NCBI GenBank assembly: GCA_025174535.1
Contig: JALBUN010000048.1
Location: forward strand, 1,488,001-1,552,000
Source: Cantharellus purpuraceus
Taxonomy: Eukaryota > Basidiomycota > Agaricomycetes > Cantharellales > Hydnaceae
Direction: 5' to 3'
DNA length: 64,000 bases
Each line of letters begins with the position of its first letter. Within the stretch, counting starts at the first letter, position 1. The notes under the pieces were generated by a model. That model was not told the DNA's origin. It ran no database searches and saw only the letters and a program-made list of their open reading frames with translations. Positions 41,705-55,209 of the stretch are shown in pieces. The position numbers and the translations under genes are program-made.

Positions 41705-42288
41705 CATAAACAGCATAAACCTAGTGTTCATATCTAACCAAGACAATAAATATCAAGGCGGAGAGATGGTTGCTCAGTATACGTGCGAGAATTCGAGAGC
41801 TAGCCGTCGGGATGAGATTGGGACCGAAACCAACACTTGGGGGAATACGTAGTTATTGTAACACAACATATATAACACGATCATAGAGCAATTGAGCGAA
41901 TAGCATGCACAACTCTACCACCTCGAAGCTAGCAAGGTGTGCAACCGCGCCCAGCCACCAGCACCTCCAACAAAAATAATGACGACGTAAGAACAGAAAT
42001 GTTTGTACAGATTGGGTGCATCCGTCAACAAAATGATCTCATAGCGGCCGAACGCGTGCGGGGAGCCACAGGGTATTCAAAGGACATACATCTTCAGAGG
42101 ACGAAGGGAATACATAGTTGGGGTGGTGGGAGAGGACGACAGGGTGAAAAATGGTGAAAGCAGAGGGAGATGCGTGTGACGAATGGTATAAGATAATTGG
42201 GAATGAGTATGCGCGTTGTACCGGGGAAGAAGGGCCAACACGAGCTTGAAGAGAAAAAGGAAAGGGTGAAAGTAGCAAAGATAAACGG
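41705..42288. other. Convergent 3' spacer, about 580 bp
   Basis: It lies between the transporter and the RhoGAP gene ends. AATAAA occurs at 41745-41750, 41 bp after the transporter stop, and may be its polyadenylation signal. No gene seen. Confidence 0.5.
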
Positions 42289-44935
42289 TCACTGGGACTC
42301 CTCGACGAAAATGTCCGCATAATGTTCTAGAATGGTCTCAATAGCCTGTCGATGCCTTTGTTGTTATCTTATGCACAGAATGGGTCGGTAGGTGAATACG
42401 CGCCTTATTCTGCCATGTTGCATCTGCCATCCCGTTCGCAGCGCCTGCACTTGCACCGCCGCCCCCGATACCAAAAAGTGTTGGACCGAACACAATAGCC
42501 AGGTTGGAGATACTCATCTGATTCTCCGCTTCGTGCAACGAAATCCTGACCAATATAGAGGTAAGTGTGGTCCAATCTTATATATGCACAAAGGTTCCGT
42601 ACTTGTGCAGATGCCCTAAGAAATACTTGAGCGTCGCGTAATTGGCATCTGGAAGGTCGTTGACGCGCTCATGGAGACGAATGTGACGCATTCGGTCAAG
42701 TTCAATTTCTGCCAACATGAATCAGCACCTGACAGTGCCATTGCGGTATAGTGCTACGCACTCGCGGCCTCAATGAATCCTTGATGCAGGCTATGAGTAA
42801 GTAAAGGCTCAGGTAACTCTCGTAGCCATAGCTTCATGACCGATGCGACATTATTGATGTCTGAAGTCCATTCAGCACCGTCCAGGTCTACGGAATCGAT
42901 ATCTGCAATAACAGTATGAAAAAACTGCAAAGTAATGCTAGGATATGACTAACCTCGATCCAAGCGCTCTTTCAATTTCTGAATTTTGCTATGGGTACCA
43001 CTGAGACGGTATATCCCTTTGGACTCGAGCCCCCACTTCTCAATCGCTTCGCAGCACTTCTGCATAATGCGTGGGACATCTACGCCATCGCGTGTCATCT
43101 GCTCAGAAAGATCAACACCGAATGTCAGGCCAGCTCTGTCCATGCTTGGTGAGTCCCCGACAGAGTTTTGCGAGTGCGATGCGACCGGCGCGGGTTTCTC
43201 CATAATATGAGGTGGGAGGGGCGCAACCTGCGAAAGAAGGTACATGAATGTGAGAGTGAGACCCACGGTCCTGAATGATTAGACATACGAATCCTTCTTG
43301 CCAGGGCCCCTCTCGCCGTAGAACCTTCTGTCCGGAATTGGCATGGGCCACTGCGTAGTTTTGCATGTAAACTCTGAAGTCTGCGCGGTTGTCGATCACT
43401 TCGATGGCTGTCCGCAGTCCAGGCGCTGTAGTAAAATCAATCAATAAATCCTGCATTGCTTGTTTCTGGACATGCACATACTTGCATCCGATTCCAAAGG
43501 AGCAAGGGTATTCCCGTCGGTATGCAACAGGCTCTCAAACAGGAAGGCGTATCGTCCAAGGTGGTATTGCAGCCCATTGTCGATCTCATCCGCGCCTTCC
43601 TTCAAGCTCTGCGAAAGAGAACTAAGTGTCTTTGCTGTAGATGTCATAGCATATATCAGACTCACTCTCAGGATTCGCGGGAGTTGGAAATTAAAGTACT
43701 CCTGCCGCATCGCCTGTGTCTCTTGCATGGCTTTGGACATTGCGGTCGAGGCAGTCGACATGCGCATTCTGACATCATCCTCTTGACGCTGAAGCTGTAG
43801 CACAAAGTTAGCTTCTGTGTTTCTGCATCTGGGTAAGCAGCTCACATTGGCAGGGTTCTTGCCTTTAAGTAACAGTCCACCTTTGGCCACTGCTTTACCT
43901 ATGGCTCTCTTACTACCCGGTGAGCGCACGCCCTGGACCCCACTGTCTTTGTAGGATTCTCCCTCTTTCTGCAGCAGTAAGCGCTCCAATTCTTCAGCTG
44001 TCACATCATGCCGTAATTTGGCCTTTTCCAGAGCCATCTCAGAATCAGAAAGTGCACGCTCATATCGCGTGGCGAGCTCTTTAGTCTAAGCAGACACGGA
44101 TGAGTGTATGAAAACATATGGACGAAGCTCAGCATACCTCCTTCCGACCTTTATCAACATGCTTAGCTAGATTCACGAGCTCCTCACTGATATCACTCAG
44201 CCGCTGCGCAAACCGAAATCGATTCTCTGCGATCACTTCATGTATACGCATCGAAGACTGCCATGCAGCCACGAAAGTCCTGTTAAATCGCCAACCTGTT
44301 GGAAAGAGCTCTACGAGTTGTGAGCTGTGGGGAACTCACCCAGCCTTGCCATCGTTCATGGCATATACATCAGAAGACGTCCGCGCGAGTTTCTGCATAC
44401 TCTTTCCATACTCCTCCTCCAAGATAGCCCGCTTCTTGAGGAACACTGATGCTTCCTAATGACCATGTCATGTATCTGTCAACAAATCCTGGGGAGGTAT
44501 GCATGGAGACGTACTCGACAGGAGACCATACTCTGCTTTATACGATCGAGCAATAAAGGCACGCCGCACTGATCATGTGTATAGCCCGATGTTAATTAGA
44601 ACGACGTTACGACCAAAATTACGTACATCTAGATCACACAGGGCTCGTAATATGCTGTCGTCGAAACTCTCCATGATGCTTGTAGAGTCATTTGTGACCA
44701 TAGTGGTAATTGTGTCTCTTCGTTCCACGGCAGGCACCCCATCTTGCCATTTGGATGAAGATGGCTTGTTGGCAGAATCAGAGCTGAGACGTGGTGCCAC
44801 TGGTTGAGGCGAATTGGACTTTGACGGAGCTGGCGGCACAGAGTTGTGATTGGAATCATGTGAATTTTGGGATGGAGATGTATTCAATGTGTCCCGGTTA
44901 GGAGGGAAAGAGCTACGGCTGTGGACAGGGTCCAT
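42289..44935 (-). CDS. F-BAR domain RhoGAP (Rgd1-like)
   Basis: Thirteen exons with matching phases give 657 residues. A disordered Ser/Pro-rich N-terminus (about 80 residues) precedes an F-BAR domain: SFDDSILRALCDLDCGVPLL, EASVFLKKRAILEEEYGKSM, and LPRILR joined to SLKEGADEIDNGLQYHLGRY. The RhoGAP domain follows near 425-640: TFGVDLSEQM, the arginine-finger block SKGIYRLSGTHSKIQKLKER, and NLAIVFGPTLFG. Such proteins bend or bind membrane and switch off Rho GTPases in polarity, septation and wall stress. The last intron (42346-42403) has a GC donor (GCGCGT) and leads to the AIETILEHYADIF end. Upstream exons on the same strand (45085-45465) could extend the N-terminus. Confidence 0.92.
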
Positions 44936-45977
44936 AGTTTGTTGTGCGGTTGTTGTAGATGGCGTAGGAAGTGTACCAGCTTTGAATGTAGATGAAATGA
45001 GTGACGAAATGTAAAGAGAATGAAGTATAGACGTACGGGCTGCAAGCATTGTGGCACAGCTGGAGTGGGAGAGGAGAGCAGGCAAGCCCAGCTTGGTACC
45101 ACGTACGGATTTTGCCGGGTGCCTACAAGTTTACCTTCCGACACCGTAGGAATACTGCTCGCTTCTTGCTCAGAAATTCCCATACAAAACCCCGCATCAA
45201 CCTCTAGCAGTCTCAGCTTCTCAAACCGAGGCTCCACACCACCTTTCGCTGACAATCCCAGTCTTCGCACCTGCCTGCCAACATCGGCCTTACTCCACAG
45301 ACCGCCGTCTGCCTTTCTTGCGCCACTGACAACGTGGGCTATGTCTCTTTTCAGGACACCCCCCTTCCAGGTAATAGCGTCACACTTAGGTATGCTTCAC
45401 CCACGCGGGACGTCTGTTACGCCGCCGCCCGCCCAATATTGCCCCTCCAGTACTTCCATGTGCTAGGCACTCTACACAGGTGCCAATGTTTCCATTACAG
45501 CTAGTTGGGTGTAATTTCAGGGATGGTACATGTTTGTTGTGTTGTTACTACCACTTTTTCCCAGATAGGCAGGTTCTGTAGATGATGTCCACTTGTCACT
45601 ATCTAGAGTGCCATCCTTCTTGTTTTCACTGACTTTGATGTGATCTTCTGTCATGACATGGCAGTGCGAGCTGTCGGTGGAACACTTAGATAGGCTTGAG
45701 GTGAACTATCTCTCAGACCGCAGGGTCCTGTTCTCCATCTCGTTTTACTTCCTTGTGCATATGATCCTATATTTACCCTGATAATATTGTTCTTATTGTG
45801 TCGAAAGCAGGCTGTAGCTAACATCTGGTTACGTAATTTGAGGACTTTCAGGCCTGTCTACCTCATACCTCATTTCCGCGTCTTCAGGACACGAAGTTTG
45901 TTCGTTGTCCCACCCACAGCTTGTGTCCGATCCAGACTACAGAAAATTCTTGGAAGGGCTAGGTACCCCTCGTCATC
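44936..45977. promoter_or_regulatory. Divergent region between RhoGAP and NUP85, with overlapping open frames
   Basis: About 1 kb. On the minus strand an open frame from about 45416 to 45135 (WKGGVLKRDIAHVVSGARKA and LRLLEVDAGFCMGISEQEAS) ends at a GTAAAC donor and could splice in phase to the open frame just upstream of the RhoGAP start. Two plus-strand frames overlap it. I cannot tell which, if any, is coding. Confidence 0.35.
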
Positions 45978-48669
45978 ATGGTCTTACCTCACGTCCTCCT
46001 TACGCCCCCACTAATGGAGAATGATGAGCTAGATGCCTTTAACCTTGCTGGAAACCGCGTCTCAACCGCGGTTTCTCCTAGAGGCAACTCCTTGGCAGTA
46101 TTCGCAGCTGCAACCGATGTAAGCGACACTCCTTTCTTGTATAGGCTTCAGCTCAAACAGACGTGTTAGCCCGCGTCTTCCAAAGCTGCCCAGGATAGCT
46201 ATTCTTCCGACATCTTCCTATCAAGTTGGGGTAACGTGATTTCAGACTCACGGCGACAAGTGAGTCTCTCATTCGCGTATCATTAGCCATAGCATGAAGA
46301 AGCAGCAATAGTTTATCTCTGACAGCTTCGTTACCTTGATAAAATTCAATAAGACCGTGGGTGACCATCATTCTGGTCTTTTCGATGAGTGAGTGGCTTT
46401 AATTTCGTGCCAGCGTCCGTCTTGAAATTTCTACAAGGGACTTGAGCGAGGAGGATCTGATCTGGTTCAATGGCATTGCGGATGAGTATTTAATAGCTCT
46501 CAAGTTGGACAAGGAGAGACTCGATGTCAGTCTGGCCTGTCGTCTCTCTTAGGGTATACACGAATTTACGTGTTCTGGGTTAGGTTGAAGATCCTTGGCC
46601 CGAATCTGCCGCTGCTCATACGGAGACCCTCTATGCCGCCTTCAGTCTTTTCCAGGTTATGCAATTGCCTTCGAATGGCCTTTTAAACGGTCTGATAGGT
46701 GAAGAGCTTCTGGAGTGGCTGAATACAAATTTCATTGCACCCGACTCGGAAGAGGCAATAGAGTTGAGCAAGCTCAGTACACCCTGGTTGGAAGACAGGT
46801 TTTGGCATTATCTCATTCGGTGGGTTTGTTCTCGCCCATTTGTAAATTGTTCTGATAGTCCTAGATGTGTCTTACGAGGACTTTCGCGTACTGCTTTGAT
46901 ATTCTTTGAAGGGTTAAAGAAGCATCCATCGCCTTTGATGGGCAAGCAGGCAGAAACACTCATCAACATCTTGTCCTCGCATCCGAGATCGACAAATTTT
47001 GACACTGAACAAGAATTTTTCTACTCTTGGCGGCAATGGAAAACAAAAACTGCTGGTTTCCGGAAGCAATTAGAGTTGATTTCAGATGAAGATGGGGAGG
47101 ACTGGCTTCCTTGGCTTTTCGAAATCGCTCATATAATGGAGGGTAATAAAGATACCATCATACGTTACTGCGAGTCGTATGAAGAAGGGTGGAAGGAAGC
47201 TGTTTGCGTCTGGGGGGTTTGGGTGGATGTGGGTCTGCGCCGACAAACTCTTCCGTAAGCCTTCCGCAATATTCACATTTCGAACCCTGCGTATTCACAC
47301 AGTGCCGCTGTGATCAAGAGATGTTGTAGCTTCAGTTCTGGAAAGTCTGCCTCAAGATCCCACCCTTTCTGAGGAAAATCTGTTCGCAGCATTGTGTAGT
47401 AACCGGATTGGTGAAGTGATCAAGAGCGCTAATGAGATCGACATATGGCTCGCTGCTCATATGGCAGATATGATGCATCCATTGGGCTTATTGGTCGAAA
47501 GTGAAGAGTCAGTCTTTGCGCACTTAGTCCCGCCACGTATTCTTACCTATCTAATATTCAGTGCTGAGTTGCCAATTCGTATCCACTTTCTCCTCAACTA
47601 CGCAGAGTATCTCCTTGTCGATCCGTCGCTATGGCGCATCGCTGTAATTTACATGTACGAGTGTGGCCACGCGGGGAAACCTCAAGCCGACGAAATCCTT
47701 CTACGGATCCCACTCAATTTAGGTAGTGCGAAAGGGAAGGGGAAGGGGGCTGGAGCTGATCACGAGATAGACGCCGATGATGACGCTCTGGTGGACGGAA
47801 GGGTAAGGCAAATACTGGAAATATGTAAGGAATATGGGCGGGAGGCTGTTAGGCGAGAGATTTGCCGAGTACGTCATCAACGGGTAAAGCCTTATATATG
47901 TCATCATCTCATCACCTCAACCTGTAGATTGCGGCGCGAACATTTACCGAATTGGGGAAATATCCCCTCGCCATCTCTTACTATACATCCGCCGACGACT
48001 GGCCAGGAGTTGGGCGGATCGTTGATTTGATGCTCACCAAGAGCATTATCTCATGTAAGACTGGTGACGGTGTTGATGCTATGTCCCTAACAACATGTTG
48101 GCTATAGCAAACACAAAGGAGTTCATTGCGACTGTATCTGAAATCACCCCAACCCTACAATATCACTCCTTCGGGCAATCAATCTTTCAACGGCGGCTGT
48201 ATTTTCTGGTCAGATACGCCGAGTTTCACATACACTGGTCCCAAGGGGAGATACAGGACGCGGCCTGGGACATTGTAGCCATGTTTCGCGATGAATTAGT
48301 GCCGAAGGCCTGGTGGGGTATCTTGCTCAAACATGCAGGAGCGCTTTTGCTTCAGGATGGTATGTCGTTGTCACTGGATCATGTCAGCAGCAATGACCCT
48401 GAGGTTCTTTGTTCACAGCTGAGATCATGCCTTTCGACGTTACAGAGGTATTCGAGCTATTACGTCGTCTTGAAGAAGTCCAAACCCGTGCTGTGCAAGG
48501 ATCCGGTCCTGAGTACCTTGGAGTTCTTATGTATCAGCTGCAGAAAGGAGGGGAGCGAGAAGCGCTCCGGCAGCTTGAGTCTGTGCGACTCGCTTTGGCG
48601 CGATACTTTGCTCGATGCAGTGTCCTCGCGGTGGGGGGGAAGGGTAGGATACTTCCTCATCCAAAGTGA
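45978..48669 (+). CDS. NUP85: Nucleoporin NUP85 (Y-complex subunit)
   Basis: Ten exons (45978-46118, 46170-46259, 46312-46388, 46438-46525, 46584-46819, 46865-47254, 47319-47868, 47928-48054, 48108-48359, 48419-48669) give 733 residues. Family blocks: NLAGNRVSTAVSPRGNSLAV, IWFNGIADEYLIALKLDKER, LSTPWLEDRFWHYLIR then CVLRGLSRTALIFFEGLKKH, NEIDIWLAAHMADMMHPLGL, ARTFTELGKYPLAISYYTSA and FLVRYAEFHIHWSQGEIQDA. It is an alpha-helical ACE1 scaffold protein of the nuclear pore outer ring. Several acceptors had nearby decoys; the ones used are those that restore the family sequence with 45-65-nt introns. Confidence 0.93.
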
Positions 48670-51600
48670 TCTGAGAGAATTTGACTAGTTGTCAATGGGA
48701 TTGAACGGATGTGATGGCCGAGCGTCGCATTGAGCGTTTACAAGGAAATTGGCTTGCGATCACTGCCTACCGGGTGTCGACTGGGATAGATATGGTCTCA
48801 CCTGATTTTAAACCCCATTGTTGGGTATCGCGGCTCCTGTGGGAGTACCTATCAAGGCAACTTCTATTTAATGCGCTCCTTTGAAACTATATTAAAGGCG
48901 TGATGGATGGACGTCATCCATTCCGTTGCGGACTGCGAGACCTACTCTTCCAGCGCCAAGTAATCCTGTTTGATTACAACTTTTAAGGAAATTACGGTTG
49001 GAAATAAAATCTCATGCATGATACGAGTTTTGTCCAGATTTCCCAATGAGTCTGACTGCAGATAGCAAGTAATGAAAGAAACAGTGCAAGAAATTATACA
49101 AGCGCCTTATAGTAATCGGGAGATAATGGCATGCGAGACTTGGATCCATCACTGGAACAGAGCTCACAGCGAGCACTAACTTAGCGCTCACCGGCACCAA
49201 GGAATATAAAGTTTTTGGTCGACTACTTACGTGTGCTACACTCCATGCGCTGAGTCTGATGCAACACACTGCTAGGGCAACTCTAATCCACTTTGAAAAT
49301 CCCTGCCTTGCTTGGCTTGCCGCCTTGATTCTGTTCATCTCATGTGACTAGAATTATTGACCTCCACACTATGTGTGGTCCTCCGGTTCTTCTCTGCTTG
49401 CCACGCTCTTGAACACGGACCGACCATCCGTTCGTAACACTGATGGGTGCCCGTGATAATCCTCAAGAGCTTTAGCGCAGGAGCATGTCTGGAAACTGTA
49501 AACAGCTCACTGCTGAGAAAAGTCTGACCGTGGCTTGCCAACAGGTTGTCCCGGGCACTTTTACTGATGCCACATTTGAATCCGCATGTGGATTGACACT
49601 CTTCGCATCTCAATACCCTTCACCGCATACGCACTCCACGGGCTAAGTGCCCGGCGTAACCATAAACTCTAAAGTTCTCTGAACTGGACGACGACCTGGT
49701 TGTTGCTCCATATGTCTCGAGGCAATACGTGCCATAATGTGATGACCCCAATGGTCCGAGATCCTCTAATACAATCGCCCCTTCCTAAAAGCCTGAGCAT
49801 TAGGGAAAGGTCATGCTCTCCAGTCTCTGTTGTCGTCACTCCTATATCGTTGTGCGTGAGTCCTCAACTAGAGGGTGTACATCATGCTCACTCATCTTCT
49901 GCCGTCGGGCATATAGATGTGTTCATTTCGTCATGTTTTTTTTTCCTTTGCTGCCTGCGGGCATAAGTCCGCAGGAATCGCCGTATGTCTTGCGGCCCAT
50001 TCCTTCAAGTTGTTGTGCTGATGTACCCCAATCACAGTTACAACCATGTAATAATCCCAATTCTTGCCGCATAGAAGGATCGCAATCAAAATTCCATGTC
50101 TGTAACGCTGCTTGTCGGTAAGTCTTTTGTCACTATTCCTTCGCGCGCATAACTAAGAGTCCCACGAGGCATACGGAAGCAGAGCCTGTAATTAGTCCCA
50201 ACTCCAAGATGGTGGTGAAAGTTTCTGACAGCGAGGAAACCCTCGCATGTCCAACATGCGGGAAGCAAACGTAATTTGCGAACCTGATCTACGTATGCCA
50301 TAATTACCTTGTAAGAATATTGCTCTGTATTGTACTGGTTCAGATATACCTATTCAAGATATTATGTCCTGACTGACCAACAGCACCAAGTAATAGCATA
50401 CATGTACGGGCAGATTGCATGTGGATGTATATGGTGAGAGCAGGCTGATCTCAGCCGAACTAGATCTTCAAAAAGGGCAGAGCCAGTAATCTGCACCGGT
50501 GCAGTTGGTGCACTGGCCAGTCACCCGGCAGTGTTTCCCAGTTTCACATGAAGAAACCCTGCAGGAGCCGAAGGGGCGCCGGGTGCCATTGGCCCATCAG
50601 AGGCATTAACGATACGGTAAGAATTCGAAATCAAAAAGATACGCCGATTAGTTCTTGGTTTTATCGACATAGCATGGAGCAAGACGTACTGGCCACAAGC
50701 GTGCAGAGCACGGCACAAAATAAGCGTTCACGTGGATTACCGGTACCGCCAAACCTTCCGGCCATAGCCCTTAGGCGATGTTTAATAAGTCTAGGACAGA
50801 TACCCTGTGAAGCATCCCTGCCTCGTGACCGTTGCTGTTCTTTGAAACGCTATTGAACCGCATGTTTCAGGCACTCTCCGCCACGGAGGGTCTCTTTGGT
50901 GAGTCGGAGGGACTGCAGTCACAACACATTGGAACCAATATCGAAATCAATGACTGAAGCACGCTGAAGTAGAGGTCGCAAAAGAGAGGGCATACATGCC
51001 GAAGCTGCCAAAGGTTCCACGCGCATCACTCGTGGGTCCCTAACGATTATCTAGTGGCAACCCCTAAGGTAATCGAACGAGAATGTATTATATTACATAG
51101 CGCACTTACATAGCCACATCTTCAACCATGCTTCGGGACGTTTCAAGCATTAAAATTTGCTCGGTGTAAGTTGTGCACAATTAGCTTTGGCCAAGTGTTT
51201 GAAACCCCGAAACGAGTTGGCGAGTAGGCGCTTAGCTCGAGTTCATCCCATCTAAATCTGTTCAGCTGACGCGAGAAGTAGCAACATATAAACCCATCAG
51301 TGTACGAATTAGAAAACAGTCGTGACCATGGCGTACCGCAGGGTTTCTATCATCCTAGAACTAGCTTTCACTTCGAGACTAGAGATTCCATCTCATGGTC
51401 ATGTTGCATGTACCATGTGATATTTCTCAGCTTAGTGCCGATAGTTGTAACTTAGGCTGCCCTGTAGAGAAACACGCCCCTAGACGAGCCAAGCCGATCC
51501 CCTACATCCGGTTCGACTTCTACTTGGGGCGATAGGATGACCATCTTAAGACTCACTTATTGACCAAGCTTCGCCATAGTGGTTTGGCTCATCCCTGGGT

Positions 51601-53579
51601 CCCACCGGGCCGCTACTGGCGGTGTAGTTATGCAAAGTCACCGCCAAAGATATACAGTTTTCCTCATTTAGTTCAGGCTCAGCGCAGTCACTACAAGGCG
51701 TTGAAATAGATTGCGTACTAGAAGGTCCCACAGTTAGTGTCCTCGCACTTAGGAGCATCCCGAGGTAAGTTTCTGTCTGTGCCGGTGGTCTCGATTCCTG
51801 GGCGCATGGGCACCCGTCTATATTCTGGAAGGCAATGAATGTCAGTGTGCCGGTGACTATATGTACTCGCACCCTTTTTGTTACAAGGTTTCAACAGAAA
51901 CTCTAGGCACAGCGCACTACTATGAATGCACCAATCACACTGTACTGCGTCGTTCATGACGGAACACCAGGGACTGGTTAAAGTTACCGCTGCCAGAATC
52001 TATAGCACGAGGATATTAAGTAGGAATGAAGCCACTATTAATGTCCAAGCTCCTACAGATGATTAATAGAGGTGCCGATGAGATAACAACAAGAGGGACT
52101 AGATAACGGAAATGGCTAAAGCTCACGAGTGTTTCTATGCTAAGCTTGTTCATCCGTCCATGCATGCATCATGGCCACGCGATGCCTTACATCTGTCTAG
52201 ATAGACACATTCGTGAAGTTTGTGATAAGCTCGATGTGTTGAGGCGAAACTTTTGGGCGACTCAGAAAGGCGACAATCACAGCAATAATGTCGAAAAATG
52301 GGCTAAGACTTAAGGTGAAATACGCTGGACATGGGGCCTGGAACTTGGGGTATTAGAGCTGAGATTTTCACCATGAATTTGTTCCAATGAGCGGTAAGTA
52401 TTAATGGCGTTCCTTGTTGATTCCTGATGAGAATCGAGAATCGAGCATCGTTCGGAGTCCTAACACAGTCGCTGCTGCAAATATATACCACTACTGCTAT
52501 GAACCATAAAGCACCTACCACACCCCTAGATGCATAGGATGCATAGGTGGCCTTGGTACGGGAGGTTTATAGTGCCCTCGAAGACGTCTGACTCCTAAAA
52601 TGATGAGGGCAAGTAGTGGATGTGCACATGGACAGCTATTCGTCTGGTGCTCACAGAGACGCGTCGCTTTGCACCCAGGCATCTAGAAAAGAATGCGTAA
52701 GTCTCTTCCTTCAATACGACCAGAAGCACCCCTGTTTATGTTGCAGAATCAAGCTGCATCTTGACGGTTGCTGCAGGTTCGGACTTATCTCCAGGCACTC
52801 ACCGTCAGATGGCCACACTTCTGTCATGTGTACGGTCTATCGGTAGAGACAACGACTTTTCCTGATGTCCGTAAACACGTGCTGGGATCGTCACTCCCCC
52901 TCTTCAACAGGAGGCGGGTATGTCAAGCTCCTAAACATTCTGGATACATGGGGTTGCGTTGGGTGAGCCGGTCGGAGCACGTCAATGATCTCTACTTCGA
53001 CTTCTCATTCCAGTCTTTTGCCAAACCCTGACGTCTACCAGCGAGGAAAAGGCTGCAACTAGGTACTTATACCTTTAAGAATGGTAGGTGCCCTCATCAT
53101 CAGGTCAGATCTATGTACATCGTCCTAGCCTCGTTGGGTTCCTGGGCAACTCCATTGTTGATAGCAGAAAAATGCCATGTTCATGTTTCGGGTCGGGATA
53201 TACAGCACTTGGGGTTTTAGGTAGCGCGTAAGGTGCTATTTACAGTAGTGCATAATATTGCGAGGCGACAGGTGTCTCAATCTCAAGATCTCAGGACGGA
53301 AGAGCGTGTAGCTAATGGAAGAGCAGTAACATGAGAGCCGCAAAACTGAATGAAGGCAGTGCCAGGAGGGATAGATAGACGCACGCAATATGATACCGTG
53401 ACCGTGCCGTCGTTCCTCCGCAAGTGCTATTAAAGTATTTCACTCTGTTCCCCAACGGCTGTTACCGCCGACTTCTGCTAGGACGTTGGACTTTCAACGA
53501 GGAGTCTTCCACAGACCCCATTTGTCCATTGAACCCGTGACACGATAGGACGAAGGGTCATAGATCTGGTAGTCGTAGA
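48670..53579. other. Gene-poor stretch, 4.9 kb
   Basis: Only short open frames on both strands, stops dense in all frames, no recognisable domain and no obvious terminal repeats. The one frame with a protein-like feature is listed separately. It may be old, decayed mobile or gene sequence. Confidence 0.5.
52303..52521 (-). CDS. Weak candidate: 5' exon of a secreted or membrane protein
   Basis: A 72-codon frame starts with a hydrophobic stretch that could be a signal peptide or anchor (MVGALWFIAVVVYICSSDCV), then ARFSILIRNQQGTPLILTAH. A GTGAAA donor follows a few codons before the end. Possible later exons on the same strand lie at about 51960-51550. No family recognised and no full model built. 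Confidence 0.2.
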   Translation of the reverse strand: MVGALWFIAVVVYICSSDCVRTPNDARFSILIRNQQGTPLILTAHWNKFMVKISALIPQVPGPMSSVFHLKS

Positions 53580-55209
53580 ATGCACGAATTGCCTATTGCC
53601 AACGGGAATGGATGGACAATGAGCGGGAAACAGGCGGGCTGGTCCTCTCCGGAGATTGGTGGTCAAAGAAGACGTCCTTGGTTGGCGGGATGGGCAAGTC
53701 ACTGGGGGGACTTGCCACAAGGCGGACGGAGGACGTCACGACTCGTCCCTAGCATTACTGGCGAAGCAACGTTCAGTCGCGCACAGCTTATACCAGCGTT
53801 TTCTGCTTCTACAGTGCGTTTCATCCTCTTGTGCTCACTGTGGTACATGTCATCTGCTATGTCGTCCAATACCGGCAAGGCGATCCTCAACCACTTTCGG
53901 TATCCCGTCACTTTGACATTTGTTCAGTTTGGCTTCGTTGCGGGATATTGCCTGCTATTCATGAGCCCAGTCGTCCGAATTAGCAGACTCAGGCGGCCCA
54001 CGACCGCCATCATTCGAAACACAGCTCCCATGGCAGTTTTCCAAGTGGGCGGCCATATATTCTCCAGTTTTGCCATAGCACGAATACCCGTGAGCACAGT
54101 GCATACAATCAAAGTATGTACAGTGATGCATGCACGACCCTTGCTGTTGTCTTATAACCGTCGCACAGGCTCTGTCACCACTATTCACCGTGGCTGCATA
54201 TGCTCTATTGTTTCGAGTGAGGTACTCGGTGAAGACTTATCTATCATTACTACCGTTGACCATCGGCGTGATGTTGGCATGTTCTTCTGATGTGTCGGCT
54301 TCGAACTTTCTTGGGATCTTGTCGGCATTTGGTTCGGCAATCGTTTTTGTGTCGTCGAATATTTTCTTCAAGAAAATTATGCCGTCGTCATCAGCATCTG
54401 GTGGATCCGCAAATTCGAGCCACAAACTCGACAAGCTCAACCTTCTCTTTTACTCATCCGGACTCGCGTTCTTGCTTATGATCCCTGTCTGGTTATATTC
54501 GGATCTTCGTGCACTAATGTCACCCTTGGTCACACATCCGCCCCACCCATCTTCTCACAGTGTTGCATACTATTTCTTTTGGAACGGCACAGTCCATTTT
54601 GGACAAAACATCATCGCATTTGCTATCCTCTCGACAACGTCGCCCGTTACCTACTCGATCGCCTCTCTCATCAAACGCATTGCTGTCATCATCATCGCTA
54701 TGGTATGGTTTAACCAGGCGGTGCAAACAGTCCAGGCATGTGGCATTACCTTAACCTCTATCGGATTGTGGATGTACAACAGCGCTAAAAGCGACGTCGA
54801 AAAGGGGGAAAAGAAGATGTTGCGAGTTGAAGCCGAACGACAGTTGATGCTCCCTAGTACTGAGCGCGACAGTAGAATCATGGACCCTACGGCTAGCCCA
54901 CGAATATCAGGAGAAATGGATGAAAAGGCCTCTGGGCGATCCCGCAGCTTAACCGTTAGCACATCCATTAATCAAAACCATACCCATGTTTCGCCCACCA
55001 TGGCATATCCGCCCCTAGCTGGTATCCCACGTGCTCCGCCATCATCATTGCATATACGACCTGAAGTGCGTATGTATAATCACCGAACACCCATGGTCAC
55101 TTTATCCACTGGATCATATCCCTCACCTCCGCCATCGCTTGACTCACCACCCGACGACACCATTTTTCATGCAGACCTCAAGCCACAGAGGATTGCACAA
55201 GTCGCTTAG
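53580..55209 (+). CDS. TPT/nucleotide-sugar-type transporter (drug/metabolite transporter superfamily)
   Basis: Two exons (53580-54113, 54169-55209) split by a 55-nt intron give 524 residues. From about residue 80 the fold is clear: FILLCSLWYMSSAMSSNTGK, FQVGGHIFSSFAIARIPVST joined to TIKALSPLFTVAAYALLFRV, SSDVSASNFLGILSAFGSAI, and the last-helix block SPVTYSIASLIKRIAVIIIA. These are typical of the triose-phosphate translocator group of Golgi/ER transporters that exchange sugar phosphates or nucleotide sugars. The C-terminal 150 residues are a disordered cytosolic tail rich in Ser and Pro. The N-terminal 75 residues match nothing, so a start further in (53619) is possible. Substrate unknown. 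Confidence 0.9.

Noticed and set aside
45020..45466. 148-codon plus-strand open frame upstream of NUP85
   Set aside because: Ser/Pro-rich with no family match; NUP85 starts at 45978 with the conserved N-terminal block. Overlapping frames in GC-rich DNA explain it.
46153..46371. Minus-strand open frame with helical, protein-like text opposite NUP85
   Set aside because: The plus strand gives NUP85 exons 2 and 3 with correct phases and family sequence over the same bases; the minus frame is taken as a shadow.
51546..51872. Minus-strand frame with several Cys residues, possible small secreted protein
   Set aside because: No signal peptide of its own and no acceptable splice links to the upstream hydrophobic frame could be confirmed.
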